A stretch of DNA of 64,000 nucleotides from an uncultured Pelagibacteraceae bacterium (lineage in GTDB: Bacteria > Pseudomonadota > Alphaproteobacteria > Pelagibacterales > Pelagibacteraceae), in contig CACIDN010000001.1 of assembly GCA_902585415.1 (NCBI GenBank), forward strand, positions 115,001 through 179,000. Direction: 5' to 3'. Every line of letters begins with the position of its first letter. The stretch's first letter is position 1. Shown in pieces: positions 42,845 through 52,454 of the stretch. The notes beneath the pieces are model-generated. The model made no database searches. It saw only the letters and a program-made list of their open reading frames with translations, and had not been told where the DNA came from. The position numbers and the translations under genes were made by a program.

Positions 42845-44305
42845 ATGACTATAAATTTTAAAACACCGGATATCAAAGAATTGAAACCAAGAATACTTGT
42901 ACTTGGTGTAGGAGGTGCTGGAGGAAATGCTATAAATGGGATGATTGATAGCGGATTGCAAGGAGTAGAATTTATTGCAGTAAATACTGACGCCCAAGAT
43001 CTAAAACATAGTAAAGCAAAACAAAAAATTCAAATAGGATTAAATTTAACAAAAGGATTAGGAGCTGGATCAAAATTAGATATTGGTCATGCGGCAGCAG
43101 AAGAGTCTTTAAATGATATTATTAATGTTTTGCAAGGAGCAAACATGGTCTTTATTACCGCAGGAATGGGAGGCGGCACTGGCACAGGTTCTGCTCATGT
43201 AATAGCAAGAGCAGCGAAAGAATTAAACATACTAACTGTTGGAGTAGTAACTTTACCTTTTTTATATGAAGGACCTTCAAGAATGAGAAGAGCACAACAA
43301 GGTTTGGAAGAGCTAAGAAAACATGTTGATACAATTATCGTAATACCAAATCAGAATCTATTTAAAGTTGCAAGTGAACAAACTACTTTTGAGGAGTCTT
43401 TTGAGCTTTCAAATCATGTTTTATTACATGGAGTTCAAAGTATCACAGATTTAATGGTAAGGCCTGGTCTCATAAATTTAGATTTTGCTGATGTCGAACA
43501 TGTGATGAGCTCAATGGGCAAAGCGATGATGGGGACTGGAGAGGCAGAAGGAGAAGGAAGAGCAGCTAAGGCTGCAGAAATGGCCATTACCAATCAGTTG
43601 ATAGATGACTATACTTTAAAAGGTGCAAAAGGTTTATTAGTCAACATAACCGGTGGAAAAGATCTTAAACTTTTCGAAGTTGATGAGGCAGTAAATAAAG
43701 TAAGAGCTGAAGTTGACCCAGAAGCAGAATTAATAATAGGTGCCATAACTGATCCTGTTTTAGACGGTTTAATGAGAGTTTCAATAGTAGCAACTGCATT
43801 AGATGGTCAACAACCAGAGTCAAAATCAGTAATTAATATGGTTCATAGAATTCAAAATAGAAATCCAGGATATTTTGATGTTTCCACTATACAAAAAAAT
43901 AATCAAATTAATAATACTAATTTCATTCCAAGCACTAGTGGAGCAAATGCTTTAAAGGTTGATAACGAAGACATTAAGGAAACTGAGAATGAATTATTAA
44001 ATTCAATGGTTGATGAGAATATGGCTTTAAAAAGTTTTTCTAAAGAGAATTACAAAGATGAAGCTGCAAACAATATCATAAATGAAGCACCACTTAACTT
44101 AGAGGAAAACGTGAACCAAGATCAAAACAGTCATATTTCTGAAAATTTAAATGGGCTCGAAAATTTTGAATTAAATGATGAGACTCCTCAACTTTTTAAC
44201 GTCGAAAATGATATTGAAAGTGAACAAATAAATGATATTGCTAAAGTTGATAATGAAGAGGACGATCTAGAAATTCCAGCATTTTTACGAAGACAAAAAA
44301 ATTAA
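42845..44305 (+). CDS. ftsZ: Cell division protein FtsZ
   Basis: Tubulin-like GTPase that forms the division ring. [42 protein letters not shown] (the tubulin signature G-G-G-T-G-T-G) and IVIPNQNLF are all present. [22 protein letters not shown] carries the catalytic D-x-x-D-x-x loop. A long acidic linker (about residues 325-470) is followed by the C-terminal peptide [10 protein letters not shown], which binds FtsA and other partners. The length of 486 aa fits alphaproteobacterial FtsZ. A good ribosome site (AAAAGGGG) precedes the ATG. Its position right after mraZ, rather than after ftsA, is unusual. Confidence 0.97.
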   Translation: MTINFKTPDIKELKPRILVLGVGGAGGNAINGMIDSGLQGVEFIAVNTDAQDLKHSKAKQKIQIGLNLTKGLGAGSKLDIGHAAAEESLNDIINVLQGANMVFITAGMGGGTGTGSAHVIARAAKELNILTVGVVTLPFLYEGPSRMRRAQQGLEELRKHVDTIIVIPNQNLFKVASEQTTFEESFELSNHVLLHGVQSITDLMVRPGLINLDFADVEHVMSSMGKAMMGTGEAEGEGRAAKAAEMAITNQLIDDYTLKGAKGLLVNITGGKDLKLFEVDEAVNKVRAEVDPEAELIIGAITDPVLDGLMRVSIVATALDGQQPESKSVINMVHRIQNRNPGYFDVSTIQKNNQINNTNFIPSTSGANALKVDNEDIKETENELLNSMVDENMALKSFSKENYKDEAANNIINEAPLNLEENVNQDQNSHISENLNGLENFELNDETPQLFNVENDIESEQINDIAKVDNEEDDLEIPAFLRRQKN

Positions 44306-44323
44306 TGGTTTTTGAAAAAATAG

Positions 44324-45328
44324 ATGAGTACCACCATCTTACCGGAAAATAAGTTACATTATCCGGTACTACTTAAAGAAGTATTAAGTATAATTTCCCC
44401 TCAAAGTGGCGGCACTTTTATAGATTGCACTTTTGGTCAAGGAGGTTACTCAAGAAAATTATTAGAGTATCCAAAAGTCAAAGTAATAGCTTTTGATAGA
44501 GACCAGAAATGCAAATCAATAGCAATTAAATTTAAAAACAAATTTAAAGATAGATTTGAGTTTTATAACAAAAAATTTAGTGAGATAGATATAGTTAAAA
44601 ATGATGATAAAATTAAAGGTATAATTTTTGATTTGGGGTTTTCATATAATCAAATTAAAGATCAATCTAAGGGACTTTCTTTTAATTATAAGGGTAGATT
44701 AAATATGAAAATGGGGCAAAATAATTTTTCAGCTCAAGATATTATTAAATATTTATCAGTAAATGAATTAGAGAAAATTTTCAAATATTTTGGTGAAGAA
44801 AAATATTCAAAACTAATATCAAAAAAAGTAGTTAATGAAAGAAAATTTAAAGATCTTCTTACTGAGGATCTTGTGGATATTATAAATTCCTCAAAAAAAA
44901 ATTTTACAAAAAAAAACAAGTCTACCAAAGTTTTTCAAGCACTAAGAATTTTGGTCAATAATGAGATAAGCGAACTAATCTTGGGTTTGACAAAATCATG
45001 TAATCTAATCTCAAAAAATGGAATAATAGCGGCTGTAACTTTTCACTCAATAGAGGATAGAATTTGCAAATTTTTTTTTAATGAAATATCAAGTCAAAGA
45101 AAAATTTCAAGATATTTGCCAATAAATAGCATTGATCAAATTTCTTTTAATTTAATTAAAAAGAAGCCAATAGTACCTACTATAAAAGAAGTAGAGGAGA
45201 ATCCTTCTTCTAGATCTGCCAAATTAAGAGCCGTAAAAAGAGTTAGTAAAAAAAAATTAGATACAAAATTTATTTTTGAAAAATTTAAATATCTTTTAGA
45301 AGTAGAAAAAATAGCATCAAAGTTATGA
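44324..45328 (+). CDS. rsmH: 16S rRNA (cytosine-1402 N4) methyltransferase RsmH
   Basis: Formerly MraW. HYPVLLKEVLSII and FIDCTFGQGGYSRKLLE form the N-terminal H-x-P-V-L-L-x-E and the SAM motif I (D-x-T-x-G-x-G-G-x-S). FDRDQKCKSIA binds the ribose, and GIIFDLGFSYNQIKDQSKGLSF is the G-I-x-x-D-L-G-x-S-x-x-Q block. KVFQALRILVNNE and VTFHSIEDRICKFFF are the C-terminal RsmH signatures. Length 334 aa is normal. It overlaps ftsL by 4 nt. Confidence 0.96.
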   Translation: MSTTILPENKLHYPVLLKEVLSIISPQSGGTFIDCTFGQGGYSRKLLEYPKVKVIAFDRDQKCKSIAIKFKNKFKDRFEFYNKKFSEIDIVKNDDKIKGIIFDLGFSYNQIKDQSKGLSFNYKGRLNMKMGQNNFSAQDIIKYLSVNELEKIFKYFGEEKYSKLISKKVVNERKFKDLLTEDLVDIINSSKKNFTKKNKSTKVFQALRILVNNEISELILGLTKSCNLISKNGIIAAVTFHSIEDRICKFFFNEISSQRKISRYLPINSIDQISFNLIKKKPIVPTIKEVEENPSSRSAKLRAVKRVSKKKLDTKFIFEKFKYLLEVEKIASKL

Positions 45329-45603
45329 AAAATTTTCTTATTATTACATTTGTATTGATATTGGTCATTTTAACTTCTGTAGTTAAAACCTCCACTAGAA
45401 ATCTTGAAGGAAAAATCTTTGCTATCGAGGAAGAAGTTAAATTATTATCTAATAAAAAAGAATTAATTTTATTAGAGAATAATTATCTAAGTTCACCTGA
45501 AAGATTATTTGAATTAAAAAACACATTATTTAAAAACGATTTTGACTCAATTAATTTAAAAAAAATCATACTTTTAAAAAACAATGAGCGAGAATCGAAA
45601 TAA
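45325..45603 (+). CDS. ftsL: FtsL-like small division protein
   Basis: A 92-aa bitopic protein: one N-terminal membrane segment (FLIITFVLILVILTSVV) and a helical, coiled-coil-like periplasmic part (LEGKIFAIEEEVKLLSNKKELILLENNYLSSPERLFEL). FtsL couples with FtsB and FtsQ to activate FtsWI. The sequence is poorly conserved across bacteria, so the call depends on topology, size and the rsmH-ftsL-ftsI order. It overlaps rsmH by 4 nt and ftsI by 20 nt. Confidence 0.85.
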   Translation: MKNFLIITFVLILVILTSVVKTSTRNLEGKIFAIEEEVKLLSNKKELILLENNYLSSPERLFELKNTLFKNDFDSINLKKIILLKNNERESK

Positions 45604-47239
45604 TAAAATTATAATCAATATATTAAATCCAAATTTAATCGACTTTAGTCAAAAAAAATTCAATATAAATTTAAACCGAGTAGCTTTTATTTTTTTAATT
45701 ATACTTTTTTTTATTATTTTATACTCGACTAGGGTTATATATTTATCTTCAAAAACTCTGCAAAATAATTCATATAAATTTAATGTAATTAGTAGAGCTG
45801 ATATTACAGATAGAGATGGAAATTATATAAGTAAATCTGTTTTTACCTCTAATCTTGGAGTAGATCCAAAATTAGTAAAAGATAAAAAAAAAATGTTATT
45901 AAAACTAAAATATACTTTTCCGGATAAAGATTTTACAGATATAAAAAAAAAAATTTATGGACAAAAGTTCTTTTATATTGAAAAAAAATTGACACCTGAG
46001 AAATATCAACAAGTTAAACTCTTAGGGGAAAAATCTATAAGGATGGAACAAAAAATTACTAGAATATATCCAGACAAAAATCTTTTTTCACATGTAGTAG
46101 GTCAAATTGATGACAATAATTACGGTATTTCTGGACTTGAAAAGTCTTATAACAAAAAATTAATAGATGGTAGAAATAAGCTTACTCTTACTCTTGACAA
46201 AGAATTACAATTTATAATTAGAAATGAATTACTAAATTCACAAAAAATTTTTAAAAACGTTGGAGGGGCAGGAATATTAATGAATATAAAAAATGGTGAA
46301 ATTTTGTCTTTAGTTTCCGTGCCAGATTTTGACTTAAATAGCAGGACGGATATATCTAATATTAAATACATCAATAGAGCAACAAAAGGTGTATATGAGT
46401 TAGGATCTGTTTTCAAATCTTTCACAATTGCAGCTGGGTTGGATTATGGATTAATTTCGCCAAATGATATGTTTTTAAATCTTGAAAAGAAATTGAGATG
46501 CGGAGATAGAGTTATATCTGAGTATGACGAGAATTTACCAAAAGATTTAAGTGTCGAGGACATTATGATCTATTCTAGCAACATAGGGTCAGTTAAAATA
46601 GCGCAGATTATTGGGCAAGAGAAGTTAAAGAAATTTTTAGAAAAAATTGGTGTTTTAAGTCAATTAAATTTTGATATACAGGAGACTGGAAAGCCTTTAT
46701 CTTTCAAATGGAGAGATTGTAAATTAAAAACAGTTTCTTACGGCCACGGTATTACTACAACTCCTATTCAGTTAGCCAAAGGATATGCAATTTTAGCGAA
46801 TGGAGGTTATGACATTAGACCAACTTTGATTAAAAAAGAGTTTTATAATTTCCAAAAAAATAGAATTTTAAACAAAGATGTAAGTTCTCAAATTAATAAA
46901 ATTTTAAGAAAAGTTGTAACACATGGAACTGCCACCCTTTCGGATGTAGAAGGTTATGAGGTTGGAGGAAAAACTGGGACTGCACAAATAGTAGAAAACG
47001 GTGTTTACACTAATAAAAAGATTAATACATTTGCATCCGTTTTCCCCTCCTCAGATCCGAGATTTGTCCTAGTAATACTTTTAGAAGACACAAAACTTTC
47101 AAAAGATTATGTATATAAATATAGAAATAAGCCTGGATCTTTTAAAGGCACACCATTCAATACTGCTGGCTGGACATCTGTTGAAATAACTGGAAAAATT
47201 ATAGACAAAATAGGGCCAATTTTAGCCACAAAGTACTAA
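45584..47239 (+). CDS. ftsI: Penicillin-binding protein FtsI (PBP3-type transpeptidase)
   Basis: Septal DD-transpeptidase, 551 aa. One N-terminal membrane segment ([22 protein letters not shown]) is followed by a dimerisation/pedestal region that opens with SRADITDRDGNYI. The transpeptidase motifs are complete: S-x-x-K in ELGSVFKSFTIAAG, S-x-N in YSSNIGSVK, and K-T-G in GGKTGTAQ. YGHGITTTPIQLAKGYAILANGG is also typical. Its start overlaps ftsL by 20 nt. It acts with FtsW, encoded downstream in the same cluster. Confidence 0.96.
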   Translation: MSENRNNKIIINILNPNLIDFSQKKFNINLNRVAFIFLIILFFIILYSTRVIYLSSKTLQNNSYKFNVISRADITDRDGNYISKSVFTSNLGVDPKLVKDKKKMLLKLKYTFPDKDFTDIKKKIYGQKFFYIEKKLTPEKYQQVKLLGEKSIRMEQKITRIYPDKNLFSHVVGQIDDNNYGISGLEKSYNKKLIDGRNKLTLTLDKELQFIIRNELLNSQKIFKNVGGAGILMNIKNGEILSLVSVPDFDLNSRTDISNIKYINRATKGVYELGSVFKSFTIAAGLDYGLISPNDMFLNLEKKLRCGDRVISEYDENLPKDLSVEDIMIYSSNIGSVKIAQIIGQEKLKKFLEKIGVLSQLNFDIQETGKPLSFKWRDCKLKTVSYGHGITTTPIQLAKGYAILANGGYDIRPTLIKKEFYNFQKNRILNKDVSSQINKILRKVVTHGTATLSDVEGYEVGGKTGTAQIVENGVYTNKKINTFASVFPSSDPRFVLVILLEDTKLSKDYVYKYRNKPGSFKGTPFNTAGWTSVEITGKIIDKIGPILATKY

Positions 47240-47251
47240 GAGTTTAAATTA

Positions 47252-50074
47252 ATGTTATTAAGCAAAGTTTTCAAAAATATTAATAAAAAATATAGAAGCA
47301 TTAAATTTGAAGATATTAAATTTAATAGCAAAGATTGTAAGCCAAATGATATTTTTTTTGCAATTAGTGGAAATAATGTCAACGGGAATAAATACATTAA
47401 CGATGCGATAAATAATGGAGCAAAAATAATTGTATCTAATCTAAAATTCCAAGGTTTTAATGAAAAAAAGGTCCTATTTTTACACAACAATAATCCCAGA
47501 AAATTGTTGTCCTACATATCCAGTCAATTTTATAAATTAAAACCAAATAATATTATTGCTGTGACCGGTACGAATGGAAAAACTTCTGTAGCAAATTTTT
47601 ACCAACAAATTTTAGCTTTAAATAACAAAAAAGTAGCTTCAATAGGGACACTTGGTGTTTTGTCACAAAAATTTAATTTAAAAACAAATAATACAACCAT
47701 GGATCCTATTAGTATTCATAAAATATTACAAAAACTTAAAAAGCTAAAAATTGATAATGTAATAATAGAGGCTTCTAGCCACGGATTAAAACAACAACGA
47801 TTAAATAATATTGAATTTAAGACTGCTTTATTTACAAATTTGTCTAGAGATCATTTAGATTATCATAAAACTATTGATGACTATTTAAATTCAAAACTAA
47901 TTTTATTTGATAAATTAGTAAAACCTAAAGGGAATGTTGTATTTGATGAAAAAACTAAGTATTCTAATAAATTAAAAATTATATCTAAAAAAAGAAAACT
48001 AAAAAAATATACATTTGGATCACTAAAATCTTTTATTAAAATTACAAATATTCAAAAGACTGGTGGTCGAAATAAAATTGATTGTATAATTAATAAAAAA
48101 AATTATTCGTTTAAAACCTCTCTTATTGGAAAAATTCAAATTAAGAATTTAATGTTTGCAATAATAGCAGCGTACCTTTCAAAATTAAATATAAATAAAA
48201 TTTTAAGATCAATTCATAAAATAAAAACAATAAAAGGAAGATTTGAAAAAATTGGAAATCTAAAAAATAATGCAAAAGTTGTGCTTGACTATGCGCATAC
48301 ACCAAATGCGTTAAAGACCTCAATATTAGATATTAAAGAAGAATTTCCTTTAAGTAAAATTTCTCTAGTATTTGGATGTGGAGGCAACAGAGATAAAAAA
48401 AAAAGATTAATGATGGGATCTATAGCAAAAAAGTATTGTGATTTTATTTATTTAACTGATGACAATCCAAGAACAGAAAATCCAAACTTTATAAGGGCTC
48501 AAATTAAAAAAGGGCTATATAAAAAAAAATATTTTGAAATTCCATCGAGATCGAAAGCAATTAATCTTGCAGTTAAAAAATTAAGTTCTGGTGACGTTTT
48601 AATAGTTGCTGGCAAAGGTCATGAAAATTATCAGGAATATAAAAAAAAAAATTTTTTTTCAGATAAATTAGAAATTTTAAGATCAATTTACAAAAAAAAT
48701 AGACGTCTATCAAAATCAGTTAAAACAAATATTTTAATTGAAACGTTAAAATCTAAAATCATTAACAAAAAAAAAATTGTTGACTCAGCATCGATAAACT
48801 CAAAAAAAATGTCAGATAAATCGATATTTATTGGCATTAAAGGAAAAAAATATGATGGCAACAAATTTGGAGATGAAGCGGTAGGTAATGGTGCAATTTT
48901 AGCCATAACTAATAAAAGTAAAAAAAATTCAAAAATGATATTTCAAAAGAACCCACTAAAATTTTTTAATAAAATAAGTTCAAATTACAGAAAATCATTA
49001 AATGCCAACACGATTGCAATTACAGGCTCCTGTGGAAAAACTTCAGTAAAAGAGTTAACTGGTTTTTGCTTAAATAAACTGGAAAAAACTTCTTTTTCAA
49101 AGAAATCATTCAATAACAAGTATGGTGTTCCACTGAGTATGTTTAATACCCCTGAAAAGACCAAACATTTAGTTTTAGAGGTTGGAATGGATAAGAAAGG
49201 AGAAATTGATAATCTAACAAAATTAATTCGTCCAAATATAGGTCTAATAACTAATATTTCGTTTGCACATATTAAAAATTTTACAAACTTAAATCAAATT
49301 GCTAAGGCCAAGGGAGAATTAATTAATAATATTATTCACAATGGTACTATGGTTATAAATATGGATGATAAATATTATAAATATTTCTTAGAAAAAACTA
49401 TTAATTGTGGAATTAATAAACTTACTTTCAGCAAAAAAAATCATAGCGCTGATATAACTTTTCTTAGTAAAAAAAAATTAAAAAATAATTATTTATTTAA
49501 AATAAAAATTAAAGGTGTTATTAAAAAATTCATAATTTCTAAAGAATTATCAAATTATAAAGAAAATATTCTTGCGTCCTTAAGTATAATTTCTAATTCT
49601 TTTAATTTTGAAAAATTGAAAAAAAACTTATTCGTAGGTTTTTGTGTTCCTAAAAGTAGAGGATCATTAATTAATTACACAAAAGACTCAAAAAATTTGA
49701 TTGTTCTTGACGAAAGCTATAATTCAAATCCATTATCACTTAAATTTGCTCTAGAAAGGTTAAATACCTTTAATATTAAAAAGAATAAAAAATTTCTATT
49801 AATTGGGGACATGCTTGAACTCGGAAGGTATTCAAAAAAATTGCACATAGATATTGCAAAACATATAAATAATTTAAAAATTAATAAAACTTATGTTTTT
49901 GGCCATCATATTAAGCACACATTCAACAAATTAAGACCACAAATAAAAGGAAGAATACTAACTAATAAAATGGATATCCTAAATTTAATTAATAAAGATT
50001 TACCAAACAACAGCCTTTTAATGGTAAAAGGATCTAACTCAACAGGTTTAAATAAAATAATTCAGAAATTATAA
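47252..50074 (+). CDS. murEF: MurE-MurF fusion ligase
   Basis: One uninterrupted 940-aa frame carries two Mur ligases. Residues 1 to about 475 are MurE: AVTGTNGKTSVANFYQQ (ATP loop), LFTNLSRDHLDYH, GCGGNRDKKKRL and the D-N-P-R motif in LTDDNPRTENPNF, which marks meso-diaminopimelate as the amino acid added. From about residue 485 the MurF part begins: ITGSCGKTSVKELTG (ATP loop), LVLEVGMDKKGEID, LDESYNSNPLSLKFAL and LIGDMLELG. It performs two successive cytoplasmic steps, adding the third residue and then D-Ala-D-Ala. It abuts mraY. Separate murE and murF genes are the rule in this cluster elsewhere. Confidence 0.95.
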   Translation: MLLSKVFKNINKKYRSIKFEDIKFNSKDCKPNDIFFAISGNNVNGNKYINDAINNGAKIIVSNLKFQGFNEKKVLFLHNNNPRKLLSYISSQFYKLKPNNIIAVTGTNGKTSVANFYQQILALNNKKVASIGTLGVLSQKFNLKTNNTTMDPISIHKILQKLKKLKIDNVIIEASSHGLKQQRLNNIEFKTALFTNLSRDHLDYHKTIDDYLNSKLILFDKLVKPKGNVVFDEKTKYSNKLKIISKKRKLKKYTFGSLKSFIKITNIQKTGGRNKIDCIINKKNYSFKTSLIGKIQIKNLMFAIIAAYLSKLNINKILRSIHKIKTIKGRFEKIGNLKNNAKVVLDYAHTPNALKTSILDIKEEFPLSKISLVFGCGGNRDKKKRLMMGSIAKKYCDFIYLTDDNPRTENPNFIRAQIKKGLYKKKYFEIPSRSKAINLAVKKLSSGDVLIVAGKGHENYQEYKKKNFFSDKLEILRSIYKKNRRLSKSVKTNILIETLKSKIINKKKIVDSASINSKKMSDKSIFIGIKGKKYDGNKFGDEAVGNGAILAITNKSKKNSKMIFQKNPLKFFNKISSNYRKSLNANTIAITGSCGKTSVKELTGFCLNKLEKTSFSKKSFNNKYGVPLSMFNTPEKTKHLVLEVGMDKKGEIDNLTKLIRPNIGLITNISFAHIKNFTNLNQIAKAKGELINNIIHNGTMVINMDDKYYKYFLEKTINCGINKLTFSKKNHSADITFLSKKKLKNNYLFKIKIKGVIKKFIISKELSNYKENILASLSIISNSFNFEKLKKNLFVGFCVPKSRGSLINYTKDSKNLIVLDESYNSNPLSLKFALERLNTFNIKKNKKFLLIGDMLELGRYSKKLHIDIAKHINNLKINKTYVFGHHIKHTFNKLRPQIKGRILTNKMDILNLINKDLPNNSLLMVKGSNSTGLNKIIQKL

Positions 50075-51159
50075 TGTTATATAATTTACTTACTAACTAT
50101 TCAGATACTTATTCCTTTTTAAATTTTTTCAATTTTTTAACTGTGAGAACCGGTTTGGCTACAATTACAGCAATGTTAGTAGTTTTTCTAATTGGTGATA
50201 AGTTTATTAGCTATTTCTCAGTAAAAAAAATTATCAATCCTATACGAACAGATGGGCCTGAAGATCATCTTATAAAAAAAATAGGAACCCCAACAATGGG
50301 TGGACTTTTAATTTTAATTGGATTGTTTTCTGGTGTATTTTTATGGTCCGATTTCAAAAATCCATACAATTGGTTGTTAATTTTTATTACTTTTTCGTTC
50401 GGAGCACTAGGTGCATTAGATGACTACAAAAAAATAAAAAGTCGAACCTCTAATGGAATATCATCAAAATTTAAGTTTTTAGCTCAAATTTTTTTAAGTT
50501 TAATTTCATTAATTATTTTATATAAATTTATAGATTCAGAATTAACAAATAATCTATATTTTCCTTTTTTTAAAAATTTTGTAATTAACTTAGGTTGGTT
50601 TTTTATACCCTTTTATTTATTTGTAATTGTAGGTTCGTCTAATGCTGTAAACTTAACCGACGGTCTAGATGGTTTAGCAACAGTGCCAATTATTTTGGTC
50701 GCAGGATGCTTTGCTTTTATAAGCTATGTATCTGGTAATATTATTTTTGCCGAGTATTTATTAATACCTTATATTGAAGGTGTAGGTGAAATAGCAATAT
50801 TTTGTGGCGCAATTATCGGAGCTTCAATTGGTTTTTTATGGTTTAATGCGCCACCAGCAAAGATATTCATGGGAGACACAGGCTCACTCGCTTTAGGTGG
50901 ATCTTTAGGAGCTGTTGGGGTTGCAACAAAACACGAAATTGTTCTAGCCATAACAGGAGGTCTTTTTGTTTTAGAGGCAGTGTCTGTAATCGTTCAAGTT
51001 GTCTCTTTTAAATTAACAGGAAAAAGAATTTTTATGATGGCACCTATTCACCATCATTTTGAAAAAAAAGGGTGGGCAGAATCTACAGTGGTCATTAGGT
51101 TTTGGATTATTTCATTAATTTTAGCTATGATTGGATTAGCAACACTAAAATTAAGATAA
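50074..51159 (+). CDS. mraY: Phospho-MurNAc-pentapeptide translocase MraY
   Basis: Transfers phospho-MurNAc-pentapeptide to undecaprenyl phosphate, giving lipid I. A 361-aa polytopic membrane protein with about ten hydrophobic segments. The diagnostic loops are all visible: DGPEDHLIKKIGTPTMGG, GALDDYKKIKSRTSNG with the D-D motif, SSNAVNLTDGLDGLA, WFNAPPAKIFMGDTGSLALGG and the HHHFEKKGW loop. It starts on the last base of the murEF stop and shares one base with murD. Confidence 0.97.
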   Translation: MLYNLLTNYSDTYSFLNFFNFLTVRTGLATITAMLVVFLIGDKFISYFSVKKIINPIRTDGPEDHLIKKIGTPTMGGLLILIGLFSGVFLWSDFKNPYNWLLIFITFSFGALGALDDYKKIKSRTSNGISSKFKFLAQIFLSLISLIILYKFIDSELTNNLYFPFFKNFVINLGWFFIPFYLFVIVGSSNAVNLTDGLDGLATVPIILVAGCFAFISYVSGNIIFAEYLLIPYIEGVGEIAIFCGAIIGASIGFLWFNAPPAKIFMGDTGSLALGGSLGAVGVATKHEIVLAITGGLFVLEAVSVIVQVVSFKLTGKRIFMMAPIHHHFEKKGWAESTVVIRFWIISLILAMIGLATLKLR

Positions 51160-52454
51160 TGTTTAAGAAAAGTTTCGTAAACAAAAAAATACTAATTTAT
51201 GGTTTAGGTTTGTCAGGCAACTCTTGTCTAAAGTATCTGTATAAAAACAATAACGTTAAAGTTTACGATGATAATATTAAAATAAAAAATAAATTTAATA
51301 AAAAATATTTTCTAAGTAAAAAACAAATTTTAAAACTTAAATTTGATTATGTTGTATTAAGCCCTGGAATAGATATCAAAACATGTTATCTAAAAAATTA
51401 TCTATCAAAAAATTTGAAAAAAATAATCACCGAGCTAGATATTTTTTACCTATCTTATCCTTATAACAAAAAAATCACTATAACTGGCACAAATGGTAAA
51501 TCCACTACATGCCAGATGTTATATAATATTTTAAAATTAAAAAATCTAGATGTTAGACTGGTTGGCAATATTGGAAACTCACCTTTAAAAGAGAAAAAAA
51601 TAAAAAGAAAAACAATTTTCATAATCGAAGCGTCATCTTACCAAATATTTTATAATAAATATTTTAAAACCGATTATGCGGCTATTTTAAATTTAAATAT
51701 TGACCATTTAGAAAGACATAAAAATATTAACGTATATGCACAAGCAAAGATTAAATTGATTTCTGATCAAGAAATAAATAAATTATCATTTATAGAGAAA
51801 GATAATATTATTATCAATAAAAATATATTAAAAAAAAAAATAAAATCTAAAATAATTAAAATAACATATAATAAGATTAATTATTTCAAAACAAAAATTC
51901 ATAATAGATATTTATTGGATAAAAACAATTTAAATAATATCCACTTTGTTTATAAAATATCTAAGATATTTAAAACATCCAATTACAAAATATTTAAATC
52001 GCTAAATTCGTTTAAAGGATTAAAATTTAGAAAGCAGATTATATTAGACAAACCAAAATTGAAAATAATCAATGATTCAAAGTCTACAAGCTTTTCCTCT
52101 ACAAATGGTCTATTAACAACTTATAGGAATATTTATTGGATAGTAGGAGGTAAATTTAAAAAAAGGGATAGATTTACACTAGAAAAAAAATATCATAAAA
52201 ATATAAAAGCATATATAATTGGATTTGACAAAAAATATTTTATTAATCAATTAAAAAATAAAATAAAATTTAAATACTGTAAATACTTAAAAAATGCAGT
52301 TTTAACTTTAAAAAAAGATATAAAAAACGACCAGAGAGATAAAATAATTTTGTTTAGTCCTGCTGCTGCATCTTTCGATCAATTTAAAAATTTTGAACAC
52401 AGAGGTTATTGTTTTAATTACTTAATAAAAAAAAATGATTTCAATAGAAAATAA
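51159..52454 (+). CDS. murD: UDP-MurNAc-L-alanine:D-glutamate ligase MurD
   Basis: Adds D-Glu to UDP-MurNAc-L-Ala. I use ATG 51159, which shares one base with the mraY stop; the track start at 51102 lies inside mraY. The 432-aa protein has LIYGLGLSGNSCLKYL at the N-terminus, then ITITGTNGKSTTCQML (ATP loop), RLVGNIGNSP, EASSYQ, LNLNIDHLERH, and INDSKSTSFSSTNGLL in the C-terminal domain. It retains the order of MurD motifs although the intervening sequence is very Lys/Asn-rich. It overlaps ftsW by 20 nt. Confidence 0.95.
   Translation: MFKKSFVNKKILIYGLGLSGNSCLKYLYKNNNVKVYDDNIKIKNKFNKKYFLSKKQILKLKFDYVVLSPGIDIKTCYLKNYLSKNLKKIITELDIFYLSYPYNKKITITGTNGKSTTCQMLYNILKLKNLDVRLVGNIGNSPLKEKKIKRKTIFIIEASSYQIFYNKYFKTDYAAILNLNIDHLERHKNINVYAQAKIKLISDQEINKLSFIEKDNIIINKNILKKKIKSKIIKITYNKINYFKTKIHNRYLLDKNNLNNIHFVYKISKIFKTSNYKIFKSLNSFKGLKFRKQIILDKPKLKIINDSKSTSFSSTNGLLTTYRNIYWIVGGKFKKRDRFTLEKKYHKNIKAYIIGFDKKYFINQLKNKIKFKYCKYLKNAVLTLKKDIKNDQRDKIILFSPAAASFDQFKNFEHRGYCFNYLIKKNDFNRK

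Noticed and set aside
51102-51158. N-terminal extension of murD in the ORF track
   Set aside because: These codons lie within mraY and precede the conserved MurD start; ATG 51159 fits the one-base overlap.
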